From NCBI GenBank assembly GCA_028289605.1, contig JANQON010000014.1, positions 1 to 64,000 on the forward strand: a stretch of 64,000 nucleotides of DNA, written 5' to 3'. A program made the position numbers and the translations under genes. How positions within the stretch are numbered: the stretch's first letter is position 1; each line of letters begins with the position of its first letter. The stretch is from Hyphococcus sp. Lineage in GTDB: Bacteria > Pseudomonadota > Alphaproteobacteria > Caulobacterales > Parvularculaceae. The notes beneath the pieces were generated by a model, which made no database searches, was not told the DNA's origin, and saw nothing but the letters and a program-made list of their open reading frames with translations. Positions 36,619-44,963 of this stretch are shown here, in pieces.

Positions 36619-38588
36619 GCGACAACGACACAAACAAAGTCGTCGACCTCAAAAAGGCGAAATCCGACAAGGCGCGGAAAAACCTTGCGTCGGCGAAAAC
36701 GATCGACGCGTCGCGGATCTGGAAACACTACAAAACCGGTCACGTGACGATCGGCGGAGCGCACCTGCAGCCTGGAGAATTCGAGCTTGGGAAAGACGGG
36801 CTTCCGCCTGGTTGTCCGGTAACGCCGCTGGGCCGCGACGACGACACCTACTATTTTTTGAATGTCGGCGGCGGCATTTCTACACTGCACGCGGACAAAT
36901 GCGGCAAGGGGCGCATGACGTCGCTGTTCGCCGGCGCCACCGGGTTTTTGACCTGGGCGTTTCCGCGCTTCGACAGAGCAGGCAAACACACGCCGGACAA
37001 TTGGGCCAACGAAAGCGCAATGGCGCTGCTGTTCACGGCCGCCCATAACAAGGGCGCCTGGAACGGCGCAGAGCGCGTTCGCGGCCGCGGGGCTTGGCGG
37101 GCCGATGACGGAAGCCTGGTCTTGCATCTCGGCGACCAGGTGCGCGCCTTGTCGAAGAAGGGCGGCGCCTTCAACTCCGGACCGGGCGAGCACGGCCGTC
37201 ACGTCTATGTCTGGCGGCCGGCGTTGCCGGCGCCGGCGGACGAGACCGATGAGATCCCGCCGGGTGACGCGCTGTTCCACGATCTCATGACCTGGAACTG
37301 GCGCCGCGGCGAGACGGACGCGCGGCTAATGCTCGGCTGGATGGGCGCCGCCATGCTCGGCGGCTGGCTGTCCTGGCGGCCGAACGTGTTCGTTACCGGG
37401 GATCTGTCCTGCGGCAAGTCGGAGCTCCTGAAATTCGTCAAGGGCGTCCTCGGCGATTTCTTCATTGAGTCCCAGGACGCGACCGCGGCCGGTCTGCATC
37501 AGTATCTCGGTTACGACAGCGTGGCCTGCGGCGTCGACGAGATGGAAGGCGAGGTCGGTTCGAAGAAAACCGAAGCCGTCATTCAACTGGCGCGCCGGGC
37601 GAGCTCGGGCGGGCGCATTTTCCGGGGCGGCGCCAATCACAAGGGGCAGGATTTTATCATCCAGTCCTGTTTTTTGTTCTCGGCGATCGCGCCGCCCTCG
37701 ATGCGCGGCCAGGATCTCTCGCGCCTGACCATTCTGGAGATGACGCCGATCGACAAGGCGGGCATATCGCCGGCGACGAATTTGCAGCGGCTCGGTCTTC
37801 TGGGGGCGGACTATCTCGCCAGGCTAACGCACTGGGCGAATGAAGATGGCGAGGATGGCCGCGCTTTGGAGGATCTGATCGTCGCCTTTCAAAGCCAGCT
37901 CGCCGCGCAGGGGCACAAGCACCGCGCGTCGCAACAGTTCGGCACGTTGCTTGCCTTCGCCTGGGCCGCCTGCAACGATGAGATGCCCGAAACCGAAGCG
38001 ATACGGCAAACCGAGGACGGCGAGGACGTCAACGACATTGCGTTGTGGTGCAAGCCTCTGGAGCCGGGCGCGATGTTTGAAACTGAAGCCGCAATCCCGA
38101 CATGGCGGCGCGCGTTTAATCACCTTCTAGGGGTGCAGGCCGAAGCGCTCAAAACGAAGTCTGCGCCGTCGGTCGGCGCGATTTTGCGGGGCCTGCGCAA
38201 TCATTTCAATCAACTCAAGGACGAAGACGGTGATACCCTCGACATCAAGGGCGCCAAGAAATCACTTGAGCGGATTGGCCTGGCGCTAACGACGCCGACG
38301 GATCCCGTCACGAAAAAGCCGATCGGCATGAGCTGGGCGAATGTGCAGCTGTTCGTGCCGCGATCGCATCCGGAACTTTCCAAACTCTATCAGACCACGG
38401 ATTGGGCGGCCCATGGCGGGGCCGATGGGACCTGGATCAACGTGCTCCGGCAGATGGACACAGATCTCTACCTATCCCGGCGGGCCCATGTCGGAGCGGC
38501 GAAGCTGCACGGCATGGCGATCAAGCTGGCGCCGCTGTTTGAGCGGTATTTCGACGATGAGAAGGAGGACGGCAGCAATGCAGGATGA
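36615..38588 (+). CDS. Replicative helicase-like ATPase (DUF927/D5-like)
   Basis: This 657-residue protein has Walker A near 262 (GDLSCGKSELLKF) and Walker B near 304 (VACGVDEMEG), followed by the sensor region FLFSAIAPPSMRGQDLSRL typical of SF3/DUF927 phage helicases. Overlap with the primase suggests a primase-helicase pair. The C-terminal 200 residues are helical. Confidence 0.8.
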   Translation: MSDNDTNKVVDLKKAKSDKARKNLASAKTIDASRIWKHYKTGHVTIGGAHLQPGEFELGKDGLPPGCPVTPLGRDDDTYYFLNVGGGISTLHADKCGKGRMTSLFAGATGFLTWAFPRFDRAGKHTPDNWANESAMALLFTAAHNKGAWNGAERVRGRGAWRADDGSLVLHLGDQVRALSKKGGAFNSGPGEHGRHVYVWRPALPAPADETDEIPPGDALFHDLMTWNWRRGETDARLMLGWMGAAMLGGWLSWRPNVFVTGDLSCGKSELLKFVKGVLGDFFIESQDATAAGLHQYLGYDSVACGVDEMEGEVGSKKTEAVIQLARRASSGGRIFRGGANHKGQDFIIQSCFLFSAIAPPSMRGQDLSRLTILEMTPIDKAGISPATNLQRLGLLGADYLARLTHWANEDGEDGRALEDLIVAFQSQLAAQGHKHRASQQFGTLLAFAWAACNDEMPETEAIRQTEDGEDVNDIALWCKPLEPGAMFETEAAIPTWRRAFNHLLGVQAEALKTKSAPSVGAILRGLRNHFNQLKDEDGDTLDIKGAKKSLERIGLALTTPTDPVTKKPIGMSWANVQLFVPRSHPELSKLYQTTDWAAHGGADGTWINVLRQMDTDLYLSRRAHVGAAKLHGMAIKLAPLFERYFDDEKEDGSNAG

Positions 38589-38916
38589 CGATCCCGGCAA
38601 CAATGTGCGGCGTATAAACCAGTATGTTCAGGTCACGGCCGATCAGTATGGAACGGTTGGCCCTTGCAATAATCCGCCGGCTCATACGATCCGAAGCGAG
38701 GCGCCGCCGATTGATTGCCGAATGCCAGGCTCGGTCCGGCCGGTGGTGATATCCGACACCACGGCGGTTGTCCTGCTCACCGCCGTGCGCGAGCTGCAGC
38801 GCCTGGGAGGCCTCAAGGCTCACGACCGTGACGGCGCCGCGACACTTTGCATGGCGTTCGATGAGTGCGAACTGATCGAGCGCGACCTTGTGAATGCTCC
38901 GGTGCAGCATGACTAG
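38578..38916 (+). CDS. Small protein after the helicase, unknown
   Basis: This 112-residue protein has site gaaggagg well placed before ATG 38578, and overlaps the helicase end by 11 bases. The C-terminal half is helical and acidic. Unknown. Confidence 0.55.
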   Translation: MQDDDPGNNVRRINQYVQVTADQYGTVGPCNNPPAHTIRSEAPPIDCRMPGSVRPVVISDTTAVVLLTAVRELQRLGGLKAHDRDGAATLCMAFDECELIERDLVNAPVQHD

Positions 38917-39015
38917 TGTGGGCCCCCATGCTCATGGTGATCATCATCACCATCATCATCGGCGCCACCCTCCCCATCGTCATGATGATGACGTGCGTTG
39001 CGGGTCTATTGACTA

Positions 39016-39381
39016 ATGGCGTGGACCCCGGGACGCACTCGCATGCTGCTGAAACTATGGGCGGCGTGTTGGGAGCCGCCGGCGATCGCCATTGCTCTCG
39101 GCGTAACTATCAACGCCGTAACGTCAAAAATTATCCGGCTCACCAACGCCGGCGACGCCGGCGTCCTCCTCGCGGATCTCATCCGTCGCCAGGCGCTCGA
39201 TTTCGGCGTCAACCAAGTATCTCTCGACCAGGCGCGCGCCCTTCTGGCCGAGAGCGGTTTTCGAACCGCATTGAAAAGGGCGCTTACTGAGGAAGTGGAT
39301 ACGGAAGGAAACGTGAAAGCTTGCAAAGGTGCTGCAAAGAAGACGCGGGCGACAAGTGAGCGAAGCCCTTCGTCGTTTTGA
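39016..39381 (+). CDS. GcrA-like transcription regulator
   Basis: This 121-residue protein's N-terminal 45 residues match the GcrA pattern: WTPGRTRMLLKLWAACWEPP and IAIALGVTINAVTSKIIRLT (tryptophan-initiated HTH with NAV-K-RL). GcrA is a sigma70 co-activator that reads CcrM methylation in Alphaproteobacteria. A phage or satellite copy could act on element late genes or tie to host cell cycle. The C-terminal part is divergent. Confidence 0.7.
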   Translation: MAWTPGRTRMLLKLWAACWEPPAIAIALGVTINAVTSKIIRLTNAGDAGVLLADLIRRQALDFGVNQVSLDQARALLAESGFRTALKRALTEEVDTEGNVKACKGAAKKTRATSERSPSSF

Positions 39382-39445
39382 GGTCATCACAGAAGTTGAA
39401 TGGAGATCGTTTAGGAGTGTCTCGGCATAACGATTCTACTAGTGT

Positions 39446-39832
39446 TTAGTCGTCGGGTATGTCGGCGCACTCTGTTAAGAAATCTGGCCCGTCTAGCTGG
39501 ATAGTCATTAGAAATAGATTCAAGGCAACGTAGTAATGTACAAATAGGTACAATGCGCATGCGGCCGCTGCGGCCGGCAGCTGTGTCCAGGATTCAGGCC
39601 ACGTTTCTTGTATGTATTCTATAGACTTGCGCCAAATCCGACCTACGGCGTAGCATGTCACCCATGCGTAACCAAAAATTCCCGGAAGCTGCACAAGGTA
39701 GGATTTTCCGGGTGCTGTCTCGTCTCCCTGGCAATACAATAAGTCGCCGGTTATGTTGGGGACTACGATTAATCCGCCCATGAGCGCTAGTGCGGCGATG
39801 TGGTCAACGTAAACCTTAGGATTCGAAAACAT
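39446..39832 (-). CDS. Orphan membrane protein
   Basis: This 128-residue protein has about three membrane spans (near 14-30, 48-62 and 85-110) and an acidic C-terminus (LTECADIPDD). It lies at the right end of the element on the opposite strand, a usual place for lysogenic-conversion or exclusion genes. Unknown function. Confidence 0.6.
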   Translation of the reverse strand: MFSNPKVYVDHIAALALMGGLIVVPNITGDLLYCQGDETAPGKSYLVQLPGIFGYAWVTCYAVGRIWRKSIEYIQETWPESWTQLPAAAAACALYLFVHYYVALNLFLMTIQLDGPDFLTECADIPDD

Positions 39833-40019
39833 GTGCCGCCCTTGGATCAGCTAGGGGAACGGCTAATACTGTGATTCACTAGACCGAGCCCGGACTATGG
39901 CGGTGACAGCGAGAAATTCAAATCGCTCTGGTGCGTGGCGTACAGAGGCCCCTCAGAATAGGGTCGTTTCAGGCTTTACAATCTCGGTTAGATGGCCCAA
40001 GCAACGCCTTCCGAAGAGT

Positions 40020-40096
40020 CGGGGCGTGGCGCAGTCTGGTAGCGCACCTGGTTTGGGACCAGGGGGCCGCAAGTTCGAATCTTGCCGCCCCGACCA
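40020..40096 (+). tRNA. tRNA-Pro (UGG), right junction candidate
   Basis: A complete tRNA: acceptor cggggcg/cgccccg, anticodon stem cctgg/ccagg around tttgggA (anticodon TGG), T-arm gcaagttcgaatcttgc, encoded CCA. Relative to the 5' half at 29233, position 27 is C instead of T, and position 43 is G instead of A; each copy keeps pairing. It is either the restored host gene at the right end of a 10.8-kb element, or a tRNA carried inside one large prophage. Confidence 0.93.
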
Positions 40097-40104
40097 TTTA
40101 GCTG

Positions 40105-40317
40105 ATGTGGGGTTCTCTGGCGCCCATGGATGCGGATCCGGTTAACACACTTGTTTGGGCGGCGGTGATGCTGCCGATCATCTTCATTGCTGTCTGGCTT
40201 TTCGGTGAGAGCCCTGGTGATCAACCGCCGCGGTCGAGCGGACGATCGCGCCAGGAATCGAAGCGGCGCCAGGCCAAGACTGCGCCGAGTAAGAATAGGA
40301 ACGGGAAGACAAGGTAG
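40105..40317 (+). CDS. Small single-span membrane protein
   Basis: This 70-residue protein (63 if ATG 40126 is the start) has one span ([19 protein letters not shown]) and a very basic tail ([20 protein letters not shown]). Starts 9 bases after the tRNA. Unknown, and it may be host or phage. Confidence 0.45.
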   Translation: MWGSLAPMDADPVNTLVWAAVMLPIIFIAVWLFGESPGDQPPRSSGRSRQESKRRQAKTAPSKNRNGKTR

Positions 40318-40432
40318 ACGCCCCAACCCCATAAGAGCGTTGCAATAGAGCCGCCCACAAATTCGAACGGCGCCACAAACTAGTCAGGTGAAAGCCTGTT
40401 GTAATCGTCGGCGGCGCCGTCGGTGTGTGGAA

Positions 40433-40813
40433 TCAATCGGGGTCTCCAGTCACCAAATCGTCTATACGAAGGCCAAGAGCGCGGGCGATGTTATGCATGA
40501 CCGCCAAGGAGACCCCGGGTGATTTGTTCTGCTCAATGTCACTGATGGTTGCGGCTCGAACGTCGACTTTCTCCGCAAGCTGAGCTTGGGTCATGCCGGT
40601 CGCTTTGCGCCATGCAGTGAGTGGGTGAAGGTTGCCGCTGCGAATTTCGAGGACAACTTCCAAAGGCAGGGTCGGCTCGTCGCGCCGTTCACGAGTAAGA
40701 GCCGCATCTTCTGCATCTTCAGCAGCGTCAAGCAGTTCCTCGTACTCTTTGCGAGGCAGCACAGCGAGATCTTCACCGCCGGGAGTCTCCAAAAATTTAA
40801 CTGCTTCAGACAT
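40433..40813 (-). CDS. XRE-family antitoxin (HigA-like)
   Basis: This 126-residue protein has an N-terminal acidic toxin-binding part and a C-terminal XRE HTH (TGMTQAQLAEKVDVRAATIS, about residues 71-90). It is encoded after the toxin gene in the same operon, as in HigBA, and would neutralise the toxin and repress the operon. Confidence 0.85.
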   Translation of the reverse strand: MSEAVKFLETPGGEDLAVLPRKEYEELLDAAEDAEDAALTRERRDEPTLPLEVVLEIRSGNLHPLTAWRKATGMTQAQLAEKVDVRAATISDIEQNKSPGVSLAVMHNIARALGLRIDDLVTGDPD

Positions 40814-40822
40814 TCTTGCCTC

Positions 40823-41071
40823 CTACTTGTATGCCGCTCCACGCGGACGAACTGCTGTAACCTTGATTACGTCATCTTCGATGACAAACACCGCTCGATA
40901 GCCTCCATGACGCAAGCGGAAGGTGTCTTTCTCGCCTTTTATAGCTGTCACATCCACTGCTGCGTCCTGGTTTTCTGCATATCGTCCAAGCTTCTCCGCA
41001 ATCTGCCATAAGATTTCCTCTGGGACTTTCCGAGTTTCTTTGATGGCTGATCTCGTCATATCGATACGCAT
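40823..41071 (-). CDS. RelE/HigB-family toxin
   Basis: This 82-residue compact basic protein has the RelE-fold pattern ending RLRHGGYRAVFVIEDDVIKV, and is encoded directly upstream of the XRE antitoxin, 9 bases apart. Proteins of this family cut mRNA on the ribosome. Confidence 0.8.
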   Translation of the reverse strand: MRIDMTRSAIKETRKVPEEILWQIAEKLGRYAENQDAAVDVTAIKGEKDTFRLRHGGYRAVFVIEDDVIKVTAVRPRGAAYK

Positions 41072-41098
41072 TGCCGTATTCCTTCATGCGCCTCCATA

Positions 41099-41112
41099 TA
41101 CGCTATCGCGTA
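41099..41112. promoter_or_regulatory. Palindromic operator of the toxin-antitoxin operon
   Basis: TACGC-TATC-GCGTA (41099-41112) lies 28 bases upstream of the toxin start in an AT-rich promoter zone. It is the expected place for antitoxin binding. Confidence 0.5.
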
Positions 41113-41266
41113 AATTTTTCAATAGAAAATTGAATTATTTAGAAGAAAACTGATTTTTTCTGGAGAATCTAAGGGTTTGAGCGCCGAAACGGGGATTTGG
41201 AATGGTTAACGCGGCTCAGTAGAAGGGGGGGGGTGAGATCAGAGGGAGGCGCAATGGGAGCAACAC

Positions 41267-41291
41267 GATTCCTAGTCCGACGCTAGGAATC
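41267..41291. terminator. Perfect 9-bp hairpin
   Basis: gattcctag (41267-41275) and ctaggaatc (41283-41291) around tccgacg. It lies downstream of the gene at 41345-41839 but has no T run on either strand. It may be a terminator or a binding site. Confidence 0.35.
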
Positions 41292-41344
41292 TTGCTCAAC
41301 TGGAAGGGAAGAGAGACCAGGGTGCTCAAGCGATCGAGTCGAAC

Positions 41345-41839
41345 TCACTCTTTAGGATTCAAGGCATTGGCGAAGGGAACCAGAGAAGTACCCAAGCATG
41401 CAATTAGCGCGAAAGCGCACAAAAACCCATTTGTTTCGGTGTTTTTCTTTTTGCAGGCTTCATAATCATCGAGACACATGAATGGTACTGTCTTCGAAGA
41501 AGAAACTTCCGGTATTTGATGCGCTTTCTCGACCGTTTTGTTCGCATACTGTTCAATTTTTAGTGTAAGTCTGGCGGTCTTAATCTCAAATTTGTTGATG
41601 GCTTGCTGTACGCCAGTTTGGTCGCGGTGAGGGTCAATAGTGTCATGGTTTTGACCCAGACTATCAGGACTTGTGTGCCGAACAGGCGGGGATTTCCGAA
41701 GTTCAGGCGGCGGAGTGTAGTCAATTACGCTCTGAATGCCCGCAACAATTTCTTCGATGAGTTCCTGCTCTTGGCCATTGAAATGTTCGAGGCCTTGCAG
41801 CCTTTGCGCCGCGGACAACGCATCTTCAAATGATCCCAT
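41345..41839 (-). CDS. Tail-anchored membrane protein of unknown function
   Basis: This 164-residue protein has an N-terminal coiled coil region (EDALSAAQRLQGLEHFNGQE), a middle low-complexity part and a single C-terminal span (GFLCAFALIACLGTSLVPFA). The ATG at 41839 follows cggggacc at about 8 bases. No family is recognised. Lower GC than neighbours. Confidence 0.55.
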   Translation of the reverse strand: MGSFEDALSAAQRLQGLEHFNGQEQELIEEIVAGIQSVIDYTPPPELRKSPPVRHTSPDSLGQNHDTIDPHRDQTGVQQAINKFEIKTARLTLKIEQYANKTVEKAHQIPEVSSSKTVPFMCLDDYEACKKKNTETNGFLCAFALIACLGTSLVPFANALNPKE

Positions 41840-41869
41840 GATTTGGTCCCCGCGATGCGAAACAGTCAT

Positions 41870-42508
41870 TTAGTCAAAATAGCAGGAATGAGCGGAAAAG
41901 GAACCCGATGTAAATTTCTTTCGGCGACGTCAATTGAAATGCAATCGGGGCGCACCTACTCACTAATCCGTACACAGAGTGGACGAGCAAAGCAGCTCAC
42001 CCAGACCCATAGGGTGGCGGCTGTGATCGCGCAGCGACAGAGGTGATTCGTCAAGACCTATTGCCCGGACCCTCGAATTATGGTGCTTAAAGATTGCCAG
42101 CACCTGGGTATGGGGGGATGGTCCTCATTGGCCGCTGGGCGGACCGTAGCGCGGTCCACAAAATGCAAACGCTCTCAATCCATTAGCAGCAATGGACGCA
42201 ACGGACCGTATGGACCGGCCTCGCGCTATGCGCGGGTATACGCGCGCGCGCGCGTGGGAAAAGTGTCCGTCCATACCGCCCATACGGTCCATAGATATAT
42301 TTCTGAATGAAAACAGAGAGGTATACGGACCGATCAGCAAACCGCGAACGGTCCGTCACGTCCGAGGCGATTGAGCGCTGCGCGCGGCATGGGACAGCAT
42401 GGAAACCATGATTGGCGGAAAATAGCCGAACGGTAGCGGTTATCTGCGCGGTTCGACGCGCACCCGTATACTGGGACGCCAGATTTTCTAAACTGGTCGG
42501 GTTTAGCG
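41870..42508. other. Non-coding stretch before the terminase
   Basis: This 639-base gap has no convincing gene; the short open frames in it lack support. Its central part (42141-42354) carries CGGWCCG palindromes, an 11-bp inverted repeat and an alternating CG tract. The late-gene promoter and packaging site could lie here. Confidence 0.6.
42141..42354. repeat. Cluster of CGGWCCG palindromes with CG tract
   Basis: Seven GGACCG/CGGTCC hexamers lie at 42141, 42152, 42203, 42212, 42285, 42327 and 42349. At four of them the palindrome extends to CGGWCCG. GGACCGTATGG (42203-42213) is repeated inverted at 42280-42290. Between them is an alternating purine-pyrimidine tract with seven CG in a row (42241-42254). 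Confidence 0.6.
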
Positions 42509-43108
42509 TTGTCAACGAACGCCGTCATTGATGGATGCAAGGAAGCCGGGCTTTCGCCAGGCGATGGCGTTCGCGAGGTGCTTGCGGACGATGAACAGGA
42601 AGACCTGTTTGACGATCTGGTTGCCGCGCAAACCGAGGTCGACGGTCAATTCAAGGTGTTTCAGAAGCGTCGGCCGGTCGTGCGCGGCGGCCGCAAGCCT
42701 GGCGCCAAGAACCGAACGACGCGCGACCTTGTCGAGTTCATCCGCCGGACGGGTGTCGATCCGCTGATGTGGTTCAACAGCGTCGCCAGAATGGACATGA
42801 AGCAGATCAACAAAGAGTTTGGTCCGTTCAAGTCCGGGCAGGCGGCCGAGTTCAAGCGCAAATGCATGGTCGAGTTCCTGCGGGTGATGTATCCGGGCTC
42901 GACCATCGCCGACCTGCTGAAGGCCGCCATGGGTGATGACGGCGCGCTGCAGGTCGTCGGATTCATGGCGCTGGCGGCCGCCAAGCCGGGCGACCAGGGC
43001 GCCGCTGCGCCGGATATCCAGGGCGGTCAGGCCGAGGAAATCCCGGATCTCCGCCGTCCGGTCGAAACCAAGGAAAATCAACGACTTAGCGAGGGCGAGG
43101 ATGGCTAG
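42509..43108 (+). CDS. terS: Probable small terminase subunit
   Basis: This 199-residue protein is assigned mainly by position directly upstream of the large terminase. It has a basic segment (RPVVRGGRKPGAKNRTTRDL) and helical C-terminal half. The start is TTG at 42509 with no strong site; no upstream ATG is in frame. It would bind phage DNA to begin packaging. Confidence 0.6.
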   Translation: MSTNAVIDGCKEAGLSPGDGVREVLADDEQEDLFDDLVAAQTEVDGQFKVFQKRRPVVRGGRKPGAKNRTTRDLVEFIRRTGVDPLMWFNSVARMDMKQINKEFGPFKSGQAAEFKRKCMVEFLRVMYPGSTIADLLKAAMGDDGALQVVGFMALAAAKPGDQGAAAPDIQGGQAEEIPDLRRPVETKENQRLSEGEDG

Positions 43109-43391
43109 GTCGCACGGTTGCAGGATCGCACGGTTTGGCTATCCCATTGTTTTTGCGTCCGCTTTGACGGTTTGCGCCTCTGCTGCGATACCAGAGGGCG
43201 GCCCGCTCGCCGCGCCTCAATCCTCACGCGGCGGACCCCACCCGGGGGGCTCGCCGACCCACCCCGCCGATCCGGCCGGCCCCGTCTCTCTCATTGCCCC
43301 TGTCAGTGAGCATTTGTCCGGACCCGGATTTTTTCGAGAAGGCTGCGAAAACCTTCGATCAATTTTCTCGGGTCGGGGGTCTGGGTCGTGA
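43101..43391 (+). CDS. Proline-rich exported protein between the terminase genes
   Basis: This 96-residue protein has a possible signal peptide (ARFGYPIVFASALTVCASA) and a Pro/Gly-rich remainder. It overlaps the small terminase end by 8 bases and the large terminase start by 4 bases (GTGA). In T7 the spanin genes lie at the same place, so an outer-membrane spanin subunit is possible. The lipobox is imperfect (Val before Cys). Not proven. Confidence 0.45.
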   Translation: MARSHGCRIARFGYPIVFASALTVCASAAIPEGGPLAAPQSSRGGPHPGGSPTHPADPAGPVSLIAPVSEHLSGPGFFREGCENLRSIFSGRGSGS

Positions 43392-44953
43392 GCGGCTTGT
43401 GGCGCAGCTATACGCCGCCTGGTCCGAAGGCAAAGGGATGGCTGTTTTCGAACGCATCAACCTTCGCCGGGATCATTGGCCCGTACGGTTCTGCGAAAAC
43501 GACAACTGGATCGATGAAGTGCATGCGTGTGACTGCCCAGCAGCACCCTAGCACCAAAGACGGGGTCAGGCGAGCGATAATTCCGGCTGTGCGGCCCAAC
43601 TATCGGCGGATGCATGACACGCTCATTCCATCCGTACAGACCTTTTTCGGCAAGGACGGCAGTTGGGACGGACCGAAAAACGGCCCCCAGACGTTTTTCA
43701 TCGCCTGGGACGAAGTTATCAACGGTCAAGTCGAGCGTTGCGAGCTCACGATCCTATTTCGCGCATTCGGCGACGAGTCGATCGAAAGTTTTGTCCGCGG
43801 CTTCCAGCCCACTGCGTGGTGGGTCAACGAATTTGATGAATTGCCGAAGGGCGCAATCTCGAAAATGGCGTCACGCGCCGGTCGGGCTTACCTGGACGAA
43901 CGGCCCAAGGATCTGCCGCCGGCGGACTACTGTCCTGTATTCGGCGACTGCAACATGCCGGATCTCGATAGCTGGGTGCATGAGGTCTTGCTGGGCCAGC
44001 CCGAGCTCGGCATTGAGATGTGGCTGCAGCCCTCCGGATTTTCTCCTGATGCGGAGAATTTAGAAAACCTGCGCCTCATCGATGCCAATTACTACGAAAG
44101 TATGGCGGCGCGGTTTCGTTCGGAAGGGGACGAGGCCTCGGTTCAACGCTTTATTGCAAACAAGCCTGGATACACGCCGACCGGCAAGCCGGTTTATCCC
44201 GGGTTTGCATCGGAGATCCATGTCGCGCGCGACACGTTGAAGCCGGATCCGTTGCGCCAGCTCGTGATCGGTGTAGACCAGGGCGGCCAGGCTGCGGCAA
44301 TCATTGGTCAGCGTACAAAGCACCGCACGGCCGCGATCCTTCGCGAAGTTGTTCTTGAACGTGGAGCATTCTACGGCGGAGAAGAGTTTGGGCGCTTGCT
44401 GGGTCGGGTCATGCTCGACGAATTTCGTCATTTCCTGCGGTCCGGCGGACTCAAACTCCGTTTGGATCCGGCGGCGAAGCAACGCCATTCGGCAACGAAA
44501 GAAGATGACCCGCGGACTTGGGCTCTTGATTTCATCGACGGCCTTGTCGCCGAAACCGGCCTTGACGAAAACCAACTCGATTGGGACATCGCGCCGACGA
44601 ATGCGATCAAGAAACGGATCGGGGCTGTAAAGAAACTGCTCGCCTATCGCGCGGAAAATGCAAACGAGGGAATGCAGGTTCACCCCGACTGCAAAGTGAC
44701 CTTACGCGGCTTCGCAGGCGGTTACCGTTACGCTGGGAAACAGGGAAAGCCAGGCGAATATAATTCGATTCCGGACAAAAACTATTTCTCCAACCCTCAT
44801 GACGCCCTGCAGTGCCTCGCGCTTGAAATCGTGCCCGAGCTCGCCGGCGAGGAAATGAACTCGACGGATCCGCACGCCGCCATGCGCGCCGCCGCCCTGG
44901 AGCCGCAAGGGCCGTCCTGGGACGACGACAAACCAACCGAAATCCTGTTCTGA
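43388..44953 (+). CDS. terL: Large terminase subunit
   Basis: This 521-residue packaging motor has ATPase Walker A near residue 32 (GPYGSAKTTTG), Walker B near 140 (AWWVNEFDELPKG), and an RNase-H nuclease domain starting near 295 (VIGVDQGGQAAAI) with a later acidic Asp pair. It starts with GTG overlapping the previous stop. Confidence 0.92.
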   Translation: MSGLWRSYTPPGPKAKGWLFSNASTFAGIIGPYGSAKTTTGSMKCMRVTAQQHPSTKDGVRRAIIPAVRPNYRRMHDTLIPSVQTFFGKDGSWDGPKNGPQTFFIAWDEVINGQVERCELTILFRAFGDESIESFVRGFQPTAWWVNEFDELPKGAISKMASRAGRAYLDERPKDLPPADYCPVFGDCNMPDLDSWVHEVLLGQPELGIEMWLQPSGFSPDAENLENLRLIDANYYESMAARFRSEGDEASVQRFIANKPGYTPTGKPVYPGFASEIHVARDTLKPDPLRQLVIGVDQGGQAAAIIGQRTKHRTAAILREVVLERGAFYGGEEFGRLLGRVMLDEFRHFLRSGGLKLRLDPAAKQRHSATKEDDPRTWALDFIDGLVAETGLDENQLDWDIAPTNAIKKRIGAVKKLLAYRAENANEGMQVHPDCKVTLRGFAGGYRYAGKQGKPGEYNSIPDKNYFSNPHDALQCLALEIVPELAGEEMNSTDPHAAMRAAALEPQGPSWDDDKPTEILF

Positions 44954-44963
44954 GGAGGAAACC

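Larger units (their letters stand above)
29277..40060. mobile_element. Integrated element between tRNA-Pro halves (possible satellite)
   Basis: It is bounded on the left by a truncated tRNA-Pro and on the right by an intact tRNA-Pro of the same anticodon. The integrase lies at the left end pointing to the junction. Inside are integrase, excisionase-like, repressor, Cro-like, small genes, primase, helicase-like ATPase and a GcrA-like protein, but no virion gene. The 10.8-kb size suits a phage satellite. The alternative is that it is only the early half of one larger prophage that continues to beyond 64 kb and carries the second tRNA-Pro. Confidence 0.5.

Noticed and set aside
38916-39290. 124-codon rightward open frame with hydrophobic start
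   Set aside because: It overlaps most of the GcrA-like gene in another frame. Its start is a low-complexity atc/atg repeat and the C-terminal part has the basic composition of a shadow frame.
40020-40096. Treating the second tRNA-Pro as a simple phage-carried tRNA
   Set aside because: Not excluded, but the matching 5' half at the left end and the integrase next to it make an attachment-site explanation at least as good.
29277-42508. CRISPR array or reverse transcriptase in the accessory region
   Set aside because: No regularly spaced repeats and no reverse transcriptase motif were seen.
42080-42515. Short open frames in the palindrome-rich gap
   Set aside because: They consist of repeat-derived Arg/Ala sequence in both directions with no ribosome sites.
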